From: Mermis nigrescens
Lineage: Eukaryota; Nematoda; Enoplea; Mermithida; Mermithidae
Assembly (NCBI GenBank): GCA_036768485.1
Contig: JAVLUZ010000141.1
Span: forward strand, 5,841,349-5,905,348
Reading direction: 5' to 3'
Length of the DNA: 64,000 nucleotides
Shown here: piece by piece, positions 13,266-23,965 of the stretch
How the letters are laid out: each line of letters begins with the position of its first letter
How positions within the stretch are numbered: position 1 is the first letter of the stretch
The notes under the pieces: model-generated
What the model was told of the DNA's origin: nothing
Database searches by the model: none
Seen by the model: only the letters and a program-made list of their open reading frames with translations
Translations under genes and position numbers: made by a program

Positions 13266-13489
13266 ACATTTGTGTAGCATGGTCTACATGATTGTGGTTA
13301 GCTCAAAAACCTTTTTTAGCCGAAGTAGCCTTAAAAACTGGATATGGATATAGCTAAAAGCTATGTATGCTGCTTTATTTAAAAATTAAATTTTAATTTT
13401 TCCTTCGTTTCATAAAAATCGATCTCGAGGATCCAGATTCTAAATATATTTGTGCAGGATCGCTCAATACAACAGATTCACCACATTCC

Positions 13490-14165
13490 TGGTCGGCTAA
13501 CTTATTGGGGCCGTTTTCTGAATGAGGGGGCTGAGATATCCATGAGGCTGAGTCAAAGGACATAAGGCTAACTAGTTTAGCCCAAGTTTCTGAAATGAAG
13601 GGGTTAGCTAGCTTGGAAGTGCTTAAACTTAGCCCTATATAGTTCGCCAGATAATTTCCCTTACGGAGATGAGTTTCCTCTGTACCTAATTAATTATACT
13701 GACCGTATTCGTTGCACCGAATTTCAGACTGGAAATTATTTTTTGCTATTACCAAATGTCGTAGAACGATATGTAAGGGATGGAAGAATATAGAGAATTA
13801 TTACACAAAATACTTGAATGTTTTAGAAAATATAGTAAATAGCCAAGTTCTATGATAAGCCGTTGAGGCTCCGTAATATGCAATTTCAAAGTCAGTTACA
13901 ATTACAAAGAATAAAAACTGTGATGCGTCCTAGCGCTTCTATAATAAGGGAGCAAAACCTTTTCGCCCTCGTGTCTTACAGTTATATATGTATAGGGTTT
14001 CACCCAAATAAAAATTAGTCCGGGGGCTAATTTTTTACCCCTAGGAGCTAGCTAGCCCCTTGATGGCAAACTTTTATTCAAAAACGAGGGCCAAGTCAGC
14101 CCAAGGTCTAACTTTGCCCCGGGGCTAGCTGGCCTCCTGGCTGAATGAAGTCAGCCCGTTTTTTC
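13490..14165. mobile_element. Possible non-autonomous inverted-repeat element
   Basis: The left end (GGGGCTGAGATATCC region, 13529-13620, with AAGGGGTTAGCTAGCTTGG) and the reverse complement of the right end (GGGCTGACTTCATTCAGCC near 14150 and AAGGGGCTAGCTAGCTCC near 14065) share the same motifs in inverted order. About 350 bp of AT-rich sequence lies between. No target-site duplication was established, so the boundaries are approximate. Confidence 0.4.
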
Positions 14166-14604
14166 GTGGTTCCTTTATTTAAAAACCGGTAGTGGAGGGC
14201 TTCTATAAGCAACACTCTCATAACATCGTATAAAGATTAAAAAAGAGAAAGAACTACCTTGATTTACAGTTTCTACTTTTATTGTAATACCTTCACAGAA
14301 AAAAGTGAATTTTTCTCTTTTTTTATGTATGCCACCATTGCACTATGTGTGATAGAAAAGTTGTCGAAGATTTTGATTCAGAGGTCCGTAAAATTTCAAA
14401 AAGTCCATAAGATATAATTTTTTATTGAATGAATTTAATGTCCCTTCCTCAATGCCATTACCTATGAAATGCGTTGACTGCATAGAAACTTGTCGATCGA
14501 CTAAGAAACTAAAAATGAATTTTAATCGTTATTAGAGATAAAAGCCACTTTTTTCTGTCGTGACCTGATCAGGAATAAAAAATACATGTTTGCCTCGTAC
14601 AATT

Positions 14605-14838
14605 TTAATGCCAACATGTGGTACAAGTCACTACATCATCATTGTTCGTACTATCAATTTTCTGATTCACCCATTTCATGTATTCAGGTACATAAGCGGA
14701 ATAAGAATAATAATAGTACACTTTTTGACTAAATTTATTCGGATGGTAATCATCAACTACTCGGCCATTTATTACGCCCATGAGTACAAACGGACTGTCT
14801 TTTCGTTCTTTGCACACGTATCCACCACCGGAATCGCC
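14605..14838 (-). CDS. Serine protease, last exon (catalytic Ser)
   Basis: A TTTAG acceptor precedes GGCGATTCCGGTGGTGG, which encodes GDSGGGYVCKERKDSP, the chymotrypsin-family (S1) nucleophile motif. The usual GDSGGP proline is Gly. Downstream comes a VLMGVINGRV segment matching the conserved beta strand after the active site, an unusual Tyr-rich stretch (KVYYYYSYSAYVPEYMKW), then the C-terminal helix WVNQKI and a short tail ending CTTCWH-stop. Codons are uninterrupted. The His and Asp exons lie upstream on the same strand at 23.1 and 21.6 kb. The spacing implies a large intron filled with transposon sequence. Likely product: a secreted trypsin-like endopeptidase. Confidence 0.82.
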   Translation of the reverse strand, partial: GDSGGGYVCKERKDSPFVLMGVINGRVVDDYHPNKFSQKVYYYYSYSAYVPEYMKWVNQKIDSTNNDDVVTCTTCWH

Positions 14839-15089
14839 CTAAATTTTGAGTTGGTGCGTGCACATAGTACACAGGGCGTGGTATACATGCATAGAGAGGA
14901 GCAGAGTGGTTATTAACACACATGGGAGGGTTTGGGTTAGAGGGGCTTCACAGCATCTCCTTCAAGAGCCAGCAGACCTCATAAAGTCAATAGACCACAT
15001 ATGATTATCAGCTTTCCTGAAGCGTTTAAAAGTAAGGTATAATGTTCAGCGGTTTTGTTCCAAAATAGTGGGTCTTTTTTAAGGATTTC

Positions 15090-15211
15090 GGTTTGTCACT
15101 ATAAATGTGATTTATTGTGGTAAAAATACGGGAATCTTTATACCACTCTCTGAGACAGACTGACAACTTCACATCTCCTTCAGCAATCTGACGATTTGCA
15201 TATGGCAATGC
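15090..15211 (-). CDS. Candidate serine protease exon (after catalytic Asp)
   Basis: A polypyrimidine tract and acceptor (CTCCTTTCTACAG) lead into codons reading LPYANRQIAEGDVKLSVCL, then REWYKDSRIF and TTINHIYSDKP. In S1 proteases the segment between the Asp and Ser exons contains a strand with a Cys followed by a charged helix, which fits SVCLREWYKD. The donor is uncertain, and the Cys that normally precedes GDSGG was not found. Same strand and order as the other exons. Confidence 0.45.
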
Positions 15212-15510
15212 TGTAGAAAGGAGTTGTCAATACCCAGATGATAAAAGACCAAGAGAATTGAATTTTTAAGAGAAATCTTTGTATTTTTGAGCGATTTTTT
15301 TGCATTGAATACAGAAAGATTGATGATAAATTTCGAGAAAGCGTTTTTTGCTTATTTCTACTCTTATTTCAGCTGAATTAGATCCTGGGGGGGCAAGCCG
15401 CTAGTTCTGATTGGAGCGATTCGAGCAAACAAATTAGCGACCCGAGCGCTCACTTAAGTAAACAAAAGTGCCCAATTAATTATGCTAGGCTGACTTCGTC
15501 GAATGGGGGC

Positions 15511-15610
15511 CAGGTGCGCTGCCTAGTCCGAGTACGCTGCCAAGTCCGAGTGCACTGCAAGGTCCGAGTGTGCTGCCGTAGTCGACTGCGCTGACAGGGC
15601 CAAGTGCGCT
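15511..15610. repeat. 18-bp minisatellite, 5.5 copies
   Basis: Consensus GTGCGCTGCCAAGTCCGA repeats with an 18-bp period. Related units form both arms of the palindrome at 17081-17312. Confidence 0.85.
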
Positions 15611-15770
15611 GCCGAATAAACAGCATGTAGTTACGCGAGTACGCAAGTAGGTACATCTGTACAATTATGCTTTTTCCTACCGCTTTGTGTCTGAGTAGGT
15701 ACAATTGATCATAGTTGGAATTCATAAGCGTTTTTGGTAAGATTTCAAGGAAGATCAAAACTCCAAAATG

Positions 15771-16203
15771 GCTAACTGATTCCAGCAAAAAAGGATTTAT
15801 TCAGACCGACACATCAGAATTCCCAAGCTTCACATACATGGTAATACCTTATTTTAGGCAGCCTCTTAGCTGATGTACAATGGTCACATATTGTAACTTA
15901 TTGTTAGTAATAAATATGTTCTTAGATGTTATTCCAATGCTGCATTTAGCTTAGATATCTATTATCGTTTTCCGTCAACACTTTTCGTTTGAGAATTTGT
16001 GCACATAGATAAGTAGGTATGTACATACGTGCAGATAAATGTACGCAACTATTATTCGTGCTAACGACTGATTCTAGTGCATAAGTGACACGAAACATTC
16101 AATTTACCGTTAAGTCGTAGGAAAATTAATTAAAAACACGTAACACTTGCTCTCCATTCTATATTTAATGCTACTCAACTTTTCTTTCCTATGAGAATAT
16201 TTT
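15771..16203 (+). repeat. Foldback arm, left (uninterrupted)
   Basis: Runs from GGCTAACTGATTCCAGCAAA to TTTCTTTCCTATGAGA and matches the right arm in reverse complement. It preserves the uninterrupted junction around TTATTGTTAGTAATAAA (about 15899-15915), which is the empty site of the solo LTR in the other arm. Confidence 0.85.
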
Positions 16204-17080
16204 CTGGGAAAAATATGGCAAAATTAAGGCAAAAAGTGGATTAAAATTGAAAACTTTCTTCAAAAGTACCAGAAATTATTATAAACTCTATATTGGCGTT
16301 TATATAAGTTTTGAGGCCATTTTGGCCCAAAAAGCTCAATATTTGACCCCCTCCATGCTCTGCATCTCATCATATGGTTCAGACTGACAAGAAACCATTC
16401 CCATCCACAGCAGCCCAGAATTCATATTTTAATTTTTTTACTGTTTTCATTTTATGGGAATGAGAAGAGTCAAAAGATGTGTTTTACATTTTAAAAATAG
16501 CTTTCAACCATTTTTTCTTACTAACAATATTTTTGGACTTTGTCTTTCTATGAGTATTAAGAGACATGGCTGTTCTAAATGGATATTGATTGCTAGCTAC
16601 TTAGATGGAACAGGCTATCACAATTATTACTTCTCAATGAAAGGAAGCAATTTGGCTTGCTCTTTGAAGATTTTTTTACCCTCTTTAAAGTTCAAATTAA
16701 ATTATTCTTACAAATACAAACTATTAAAAGATTTGAGATCAATAGTGCCACTATACAGCAATACAAAAGTTTAGTATTTTAGCTTGAGATGAATCGGATT
16801 TATTTGAAGGTAGCCGGAGATTTTTGAACCAAAATTGCCTTGGAATTATCTTAAACCACTAAATAGCATAAATCCTAAGTAATGATTTGTAGTTGATTTC
16901 AAGCACTTTTTGAGGAAGTTGTTGTTTTTTTCGGTTTCTGACCTTGATTTTGCAACAAAAACACTCCCTAATTGCACTCAGGTACATAAGTACTGTTTAC
17001 ATTAGTAGTCTACTAGAAAAATATTGTTTTTTAGTTATCAGCAGAAATATTTCGCACGCAAAGCGTTAATATCTATCTGG

Positions 17081-17312
17081 CAGCGCACTCGGCCCTATGA
17101 GCGCACTCGACTATGGCAGCTCACCTGGCCTCGGCAGCGCTCTCGGACTTGGCAGCGCACTTGGCACCGACCCCACCTCATTGGTCGACCAATTATGCGG
17201 GTCGATGCGGGTGCGCTGCCTAGTCCAGTGCGCTGCCAAGTCCGAGAGCGCTGCCGTGGTCAGGTGAGCTGCCATAAGCCAATGCACTGATAGGGCCGAG
17301 TGTGCTGCCAAA
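17081..17312. repeat. Palindromic 18-bp minisatellite
   Basis: Units related to TGGCAGCGCACTCGG run rightward over 17081-17166 and in reverse complement over 17209-17312. The ~40-bp centre contains the perfect palindrome ATTGGTCGACCAAT, which recurs near 20320. The reading frames here (repeated Trp-Gln-Arg-Thr) are repeat artefacts. Confidence 0.85.
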
Positions 17313-17899
17313 TAGAATTTGCCGCTTTGCGGGATTTCTGGAATTCAGATTTACCCACAGTAGAATGGGTTGGAATCATAAAAGCACTGGCTATGCTACC
17401 CTAATCTCTGATACACCCTGCCTTTTATTCAATTGTGAGACAGGCACCTGTTGAACATGAACCAGATAAGGCTCATTATTAATAAATTTCCGTCGATATT
17501 TTGAATAAACATGGCTAGATGGCAATTTTCCTCTCAACTTATGGAGTCAGTGGAATATTAGTGGACCAAGGACGACAAATCATGCAAAGGGCTATCACAG
17601 CAAGTTAAATATGCTTGATTTCAGGGACATGAATCTTGCACTTAGGAATTTCTTGCACCATCTCTAGAGTTTGCACATGCGTGATCAAATATGAGTAAGA
17701 AATCTGATGTGCAATGTTGCGCAACCCAGGGAAAGAGATCCCACATGTTGCTTTAGATGCCCGAATCCATGCTGCAAAATTTCGGTTTGGAGGAGTGACT
17801 GCGCATATATATGGAATGTTCCTAATTTCGACACTAGTGCTTTGCAAAATCATGAGTTTCAGCTTCTGATGATGGACGGAAGAGTATTATTATTGGAGA

Positions 17900-19568
17900 C
17901 AAATGCGTCATCTCATAGGAAAGAAAAGTCGAGTATTGCTAAATGTAGAATGAAGAGCAAGTGTAACATCTTTTTCAATAAATTCCATACAACTTATCGG
18001 TTAATTGAATGTTTTGTGTCACTTGCACAAGAATCACTCATTGGCACGAATAATAGATACATACATTTGTCTTCCTACATACCTACTTACCTATGTGCAC
18101 AAATTCCTCAAACAAAAAGTGTTGATGGAAAACGATGATAGATATTCAAGCTAAATGCAGCATTGGAATAACATATAAGTTTATATTTCATACTAATGTA
18201 GAGATCCATCTACACGCCATTGTTTTGTATTACAATATACCTACGCATCTACGACTGATTGCCCCAGATGTACATTTTTGTGCTCGATTTCCATATGCAC
18301 GCCTGAGACCGTTAAGCATCGGCTAACCAGAGACCACCTTCCCCTGAAAATTATAATATTTTCATTCCTTTCCCACACATATTTTAAATCAAAATCCGGG
18401 ATAGGAAAATGGGCACTTGGGCTTAATGCGACTTGAGTACGAATTGGTATGTGTGTTATCATATCTGATGTGTACTTAAAGATCATATATGTGTGTCTCA
18501 TATTTGTGTCTGTCTCATTTGTACATTCCTTTACCATAAGCTTTTGCCCGTAGGCCTATTGTCATATTCGTAGATCCATTTCATTTCTCTTTGTTCATTT
18601 TGATAGGCCTCTTTTTCCGCGCCGGTTAAAACTGCGTGTGTGCGCAGTTTTGATGGCATAACAACACTTATTATGATTTTTAAAAAAGTCTTTTTCGAGT
18701 TAGATTTTTCGCCAGCCCATCTGTGCTGTGCCGTTTTCTTTTACGCCTAACGTCGAGTGGGTCTCTGCGAGTGCCTCTCTTTTTGCTTGGCCGTCTGTCG
18801 CCTTTAGTATGTTGTACATTGTGGGTATGCATTTTTCGCCCCCACGTTTTTGTTTTATCATTCCTGTTCGTATGCCAACCGGCCAACCAATCGAATGTCC
18901 TTTGGCAGGGCTTTGTGTCCTTGTTAATAACATTGTTTTATTTTACCCATTAGCGTAACACGACGGGTGACGGCATGTATTCTCCATGCTGTCGCTTATT
19001 TATTGATTCATAACTTTTCCGTCCGAAAATATTGTAAAAAATTAATTATTTCATTAACTATATTGGGCTTGGTTAAATTTCCGTGCTGTTGAGTTCTGTC
19101 CTTGTGCTACACTATACTCAGGAACCCTCAATATTCACAAGCACCGGAATTCCGTCCAAAACAAGTTGAATAATAATCTTTTTGTGCCCTTATTAGGTTT
19201 TCGGGGAACCTACTTAATTTTGGTGACTTAATCTCAAGGTGGTTAAGTAAGTAGGTTTGACTAGGTGCATGCATAGAGGGCCGGGCTATCCTGAACAGGT
19301 CGGGCCGCTTACCCCCGAGTGCCGGTTGGTGATCGACCCCCTAAAATGGGCAAGAATCCCCGTGTGAGCGCATAAGCTTAAGATTCGGTTTAAGTAGCGA
19401 AGTGAACATAGGCATCGCGCTACGTTTACACTAACAATAAGTTATAATATGTAACCGTTGTACATCTGCTAAGAGACTGCCTAAAATAAGGTATAACTAT
19501 GTATGTAAAGCTTGGGAATTCTGGCAAGTCGGTCTGAAAAAATCCTTTTTGCTGGAATCAGTTAGCCG
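17900..19568 (-). repeat. Foldback arm, right (interrupted by solo LTR)
   Basis: 17900-18196 and 19431-19568 together match 15771-16203 in reverse complement. The intervening 1234 bp has no counterpart in the left arm and has LTR-like ends. Confidence 0.85.
18197..19430. mobile_element. Solo LTR, 1234 bp, 4-bp target duplication
   Basis: The insertion begins TGTAGAGATCC and ends CGCTACGTTTACA, so it has TGT...ACA ends. It is flanked by CTAA on both sides (18193-18196 and 19431-19434). The undisturbed left foldback arm shows a single copy at the same point (complement reads ATTACTAACAATAAG). TG...CA ends with a 4-bp duplication are typical of Ty3/Gypsy-like LTR elements. No gag or pol lies inside, so it is best read as a recombination product. 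Its ends differ from the LTR at 42608. Orientation is not determined. Confidence 0.75.
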
Positions 19569-19627
19569 GGTCTTGATCCTAGCTCGAATTCTACCCATAA
19601 ACGAGAAAAACTACTAAAGATTGTAAA

Positions 19628-20313
19628 CTGGTACTCAAAGCAATGCGCCCGACTAGGGGAGTATTTTTTTGGAAGAAAATTTTTCACGCATCGAAAATCA
19701 AATTTAAAAGTTTAGTTTTTGAGCTCATCGTTAAAAATGGAGCAAGAAAATATATAATTTTACAACATTCCATACACTCTGGAAAAAGTTGACTGATTTT
19801 TTAATGTGAGAGCACTAATGAAATGCAGTTTTATAAGTAACGTTCTATTTTTTGGCATGGGCATAAATTTTGAATTTTATTTCGATTTTTTTCATGTTGG
19901 CTTACAAATATTCCAGAAAAGATACGGCGACTTAGGAAGGGTTTCTGGTCGAATGCACCTGGCGCGCAAGTTTGATTCGATGGAGCGATTGTTCAACGAT
20001 TTTTGCGATGCGTTTGCTTCTATGTATAATGTTTATTGGGAAATCATGGTAGTTTTTCATGTTGACGCTGTTGGCTCAGTATCATTTTGGAATATTAAAA
20101 CTTTTATGAACAAAATTAATGACAAGTGCTCTCAAAATTTAAAATGAGTCATCTGTTTCAGAGTGGATTAAATGTTGTAATATTATATATTTTCTTGCTC
20201 CATTTTTCACGATGAGCTCGAAAAACTAAAGTTTAAATTTTGATCTATACTCTGTGAAAAAAATTGTGTTTAAAAAATACTCCCCTGGTCGGACGCATTA
20301 CTGTAAGTACCAG
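19628..20313. mobile_element. MITE-like element with ~160-bp terminal inverted repeats
   Basis: Left 19628-19793 (CTGGTACT, then GCCCGACTAGGGGAGTATTT) is the inverted copy of right 20157-20313 (ending AGTACCAG), about 85-90% alike by eye. The ~360-bp centre contains a 113-codon open frame (19806-20147) with no recognised motif, probably fortuitous. Target duplication not resolved. Confidence 0.6.
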
Positions 20314-20357
20314 AAACATAATTGGTCGACCAATGAGGTCAGCTCAGTATTTTTATG

Positions 20358-20511
20358 AAAGAGAAATAGTAGACAGCCGTAAGCGCACTTTTGTTTACTT
20401 AAGTGAGCACTCAAATCGCTAATTTGTTTGCTCGAGTCGCTGCGGTCAGAACATGCAACGTTCCCCTCCAGGAACGGATTTTGCCCTTACGGCTGTCTAC
20501 TATTTCTCTTT
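20358..20511. mobile_element. 154-bp mini-element with perfect 26-bp inverted ends
   Basis: 20358-20383 (AAAGAGAAATAGTAGACAGC onward) is exactly repeated in reverse at 20486-20511. The centre carries the outer foldback segment shared with 15398-15471. Confidence 0.75.
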
Positions 20512-21323
20512 TTGGATTATTTTTTCTCATTAATCTTTTTTCGCATTTTTTACACTTAATATCTCCGGAAACCCTGACTTCCCAGAATTTAGGCGCTCGT
20601 CAAAGGATACAAAATACAGCATATGTGATAATAAGAGCAAATTTTATGGGGCGACCTATTGCTACAAACACAGATTGAGGAGATTGAAATTCAATTCGTA
20701 TTTTCTGCTATTGTGTCGAATATGATAGATCGACGTTTGCAAATATGGGACTTACCCAGATATTGGCTCCAAAATTAAAAATACCTACAAGCAAGAGCCC
20801 TATAAAAAATCTTGACGTTAGTTTGGGGTTTTTTGACCTGCACAGCTTTCCCCTAAATTCGATAGCAGCCCATGTTGGCGGGCTTTTGGCATGCAATATT
20901 TACATTACTAAAACCCTTGAAGTCGTTCTTAGTTGACGATTCGCGTATGATATAATCGGAATTATAGCGTCTTCCTGCTCCCGATATTGTGCAGTGCATT
21001 CGACCGGGCCTACCAGACTGTTTTGTGAGCGTAAAGGTAAGCCGATCTTAAAGGGAAAAGAATCGCGAAATAGTAAGCGTTTTTAGAAAGATTTAACGCT
21101 TCAAAAGAAAACGAGCGCAAAGGTATGCACACCTAGCCGGACTACAAAAATTTTGAGCTAACTGTGAAACTTTATGCTTTTGAGACAACTTTAAAAACTA
21201 TAGGGAGAAAGAAGTTCTAAAGATCCTAATACCTTATGTGCGATATGAATAAAATAGGAATCAGCCGTTCTGAAATTAGTCTAGTACTACCTTAAAAATT
21301 AAAAAATCATTTGAGGCACCTAC

Positions 21324-21600
21324 CTTTGGTGTTTCCATATCCACAAACGTAACACGTTGCTGATTTCAAAAAATTGTCATAGTCCGGCCCTGCTTGTGGT
21401 AGACAAATCGGCAAAACGTGCACATTGAAAGATATTTCTTCAGTCAATTCGATCAAAGCAATGTCATATTTTTCGGGCTTAGTACCAAATTTAGCAGGCC
21501 ACAGTATTCTTTTCACCTTTCTGATAATCACATGAGGGGTGTGTACTCTTGAGTCTTGAAGGCCGAAAATTAATCCATAATCTTTCAGTATAGGTGGCAT
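21324..21600 (-). CDS. Serine protease exon (catalytic Asp)
   Basis: The exon encodes LKDYGLIFGLQDSRV, then RVHTPHVIIRKVKRI, then KYDIALIELTEEISFN and VHVLPICLPQAG. YDIALIEL carries the catalytic Asp of S1 proteases, and LPICLP is the conserved strand with the Cys that bonds the catalytic domain to an activation chain. It ends at a consensus donor, AACACCAAAG|GTAGGT, after residue 21324. The true acceptor is uncertain; a stop lies just upstream of the ATG at 21600, so that Met is internal to the protein, and an AG within 21578-21600 is likely the splice site. It lies between the His and Ser exons on the same strand. Confidence 0.85.
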
Positions 21601-22564
21601 TCTTCAAACGAATATTTTCCTCTTGATGTTTACAAAAAAAATAGTCAAGTACCTGTATATTATACTCTTCATTTTTTATTAGGATATCGCTTTATACATT
21701 CAAAAGTACGTAAAATTTTTTATGATTTTTTTTAAAATAATTCGTTACCTTAAAAATTATGATATACGAAACAAATCGAGAGGGCTGCGTTATAAATTGA
21801 AAATGAAGAAGATTAGCATACATGATTATAAACAAATAGCGCGAAGCCGCAGTGAATATAGGAGAATGAGTGTAGCTTTGTTTAAAATTCTCCAAACTTT
21901 CAGCGTCATTCTTTAATACGGTTGCAATGGACAATGGTGATGGAGAAATTACGTTAAGTTTGTAGCTTTTGTGAAATTTTTATTACTAGTTTGGGTTTTT
22001 CTTTCCAGCAAAGGACTCGGAATCCACCATTGACTATCAGTTCGAAATTTGAAACTATATCTAATTTGTCACACACAAATATTTTAATATCGAAGAGATG
22101 TTTTCTGTAGTGCAATAGCGAAAGTTCATAAACTTATGCGCTTTTGGTAGCAGAAAAAATGAAGATGTTTGAAATGTTATCAATTATTCGTAAAAGTGAA
22201 ATTTTACAGAGAAATGCTTGAATGACATTATATGGGCGGCATACAACACACGTTATAAAATCAAGAAATGACACCTCTCCATTAAATTGATATCTTTTCT
22301 GCTGATTAAAAAAGTTTTTCATTAAAGAAGGGATTACTGACAAGCTTATCACATAAGATTTCGAGCCTTGCGAAAACAAATTTTGAGCTGGCGGATTCAA
22401 ATAAATGTAAATTTAATAAATAATTCAAGATTAGGTTGAATATTTAAGGAACACAATTCAGATTAAGTCAAATCAACTTAAATGTATATTGACCTACTAT
22501 TGGACTTGTACATACATAAAATTACTTGAATTTAGCTTAAGATTAAAAATTCTGTCAACGAATA

Positions 22565-22800
22565 ATCTGCCACACCTGGGCGTAGGGGGTTTAAAGGAGG
22601 TATGCACCCCACCCCTTCAAGAAACCAAAATACCATCCCGCAGAATTCCGTTTTTAAATTTTTTTTGCAATTTTTTGATGCCAATGAATAGTGCTCGATT
22701 AGAAACGTTGAAAAAAGGTGTTTTTTCGCTATTTTAAGGTCATTTTATGATCTTTGAAAAACCTTGCACTTACCAGAAGTTAGGAGCCGCTCACCAAAGA
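22565..22800 (+). mobile_element. Dispersed ~250-bp MITE-like repeat, copy B
   Basis: Starts near CACACCTGGGCGTAGGGGG and contains CAATTTTTTGATGCCAATG, ATAGTGCTCGATTAG, AACGTTGAAAAAAGG and a TGATCTTTGAAAAACCTTGC tail. It ends about 70 bp before the His exon of the protease, so it lies in the intron. Confidence 0.7.
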
Positions 22801-22867
22801 ATCTGACCGTGTCACTTGCAATTTTAGACAAAAACTTGAAATTTAACAATAGGATTCTACGTTTTGC

Positions 22868-23140
22868 CGTCTGTCTCTATCTCAACAAAGCAATGAGCCG
22901 CGCTAATGGCCCAATTGGTAGATCTGTCGTTCGGTTGCCTTGCAATAAGAGTCGCTCCGCAAAGGTGTTTATTTTTTTCGAGAACCCAACCGTGCCACGG
23001 TTGTGAGTAAAATTTAGTTTCGAAACCACCCACGATTCGTTTTTTTCGCTTTTGGAGCAAGAATAGGTCATTGTCCCGTTCTGTTCTGCTCATTGCTATT
23101 CCACATCCCGCGAAATATGGCATGCTATTCACTAATCGAG
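22868..23140 (-). CDS. Serine protease exon (activation site, catalytic His)
   Basis: After an AACTCGATTAG acceptor-like site, the exon encodes NSMPYFAGCGIAMSR (the Cys-Gly of an activation peptide), a Lys/Arg-rich cleavage site RKKRIVGGFETKF, PWHGWVLEK, CGATLIA and NWAISAAHCFVE. RIVGG is the zymogen cleavage junction of trypsin-like enzymes and AAHC carries the catalytic His. An insertion (RQPNDRSTN) sits just before the active-site strand. The frame is uninterrupted. Typical family catalytic domains are about 230-250 residues, and the three main exons account for most of that. Confidence 0.85.
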
Positions 23141-23214
23141 TTCTGACTTGTGCATCTAAGAAATAATTTTAAAAAAGTATCCGGTCGGTCAGTCGTATAC
23201 ATTGTTAGGGCGAT

Positions 23215-23470
23215 ATATACACACCTGGGCGTGATTGCTTTGGGGGTACACATAACCCCCATCTCCGAGAAAGAAAAATTCCCCCCTGTAATCAATTTTT
23301 GGATTTTTTTGTTTTTTTCGCAATTTTTTGATGCCATAGGATAATACTCGATAAGCAACGTTGGAAACTAATGTTTTTCTTCCTTACCACCACTTTTAAG
23401 GTTACTTTTGACCTTTGAAAAATCATGCGCCCACCAGAGTTTTCTTGCTGCCAACGTATGGATATATGGT
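23215..23470 (+). mobile_element. Dispersed ~250-bp MITE-like repeat, copy C
   Basis: Begins CACCTGGGCGTGATTG and shares CAATTTTTTGATGCCATAG, ATACTCGATAAGCAACGTTG and TTTGACCTTTGAAAAATC with copy B. It lies about 75 bp upstream of the His exon, so copies B and C bracket that exon. Confidence 0.7.
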
Positions 23471-23707
23471 GATGACCGCTTATGTGCGTTAGACATCCAG
23501 ACCTCCCCCTCTGAGAATTTAAAAGACACCCTAAAAATCGAGAGAAACCCAAATTCAATTTATGGTGCTATTGTGCTTCTCACGACGAATTCTTGAGTAA
23601 AAGCATTGCATTTAAACAATTTTCTTTGATTAGCATTGTATTAAATTATATTTCAAGCGTAGAACAAAAGGAGCAGCAGTCTTATTTATGATGAGTAGCG
23701 CGTTAGC

Positions 23708-23965
23708 ATCATAGGTGGGCAGCACCAAAATTCTGGGGGAACGCAAGATTTTTCAAAGGTGGTATGGCGAAAAAATACTATTTTTCATTGGTTTATATCA
23801 AGCACTATCCATATGCATCAAAAAATTGCGAAAAAAGACAGAAAAATTTCAAAAAATGAATTATGGACGGTAATTAGATTTATAAGAGGGAGAATATTCG
23901 GCCTTGTGGGAGATGCATACTCTCCCTCAAACCACCCCCATGCTCAAGTCTGGTTAGCACGTACC
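23708..23965 (-). mobile_element. Dispersed ~250-bp MITE-like repeat, copy D
   Basis: Inverted relative to copies B and C. It begins GTGGGCAGCACCAAAATTCT and contains TTTTTCAAAGGTGGTATGG and CAAGCACTATCCATATGCAT. Confidence 0.7.

Larger units (their letters stand above)
15398..20511. mobile_element. Composite foldback region in protease intron
   Basis: Several inverted repeats are nested about a centre near 17.2 kb. The outermost pair is 15398-15471 with 20386-20450 (shared CAAACAAATTAGCG and CACTTAAGTAAACAAAAGTG). The next pair is 15771-16203 with 17900-18180 plus 19435-19568. The innermost is the minisatellite palindrome at 17081-17312. The region lies wholly between the Asp and Ser exons of the protease. 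No transposase frame was found. The arms are diverged by substitutions, and the right arm is interrupted by a solo LTR and other insertions, so this is an old structure. Confidence 0.65.

Noticed and set aside
17024..17311. Trp-Gln-Arg-rich protein genes
   Set aside because: The frames on both strands come from an 18-bp minisatellite, whose multiple-of-three period keeps them open. There are no flanking coding features.
19806..20147. 113-codon open frame inside the MITE at 19.6-20.3 kb
   Set aside because: No recognisable motif, no splice or promoter signals, and a position in the spacer of a short non-autonomous element. Treated as chance.
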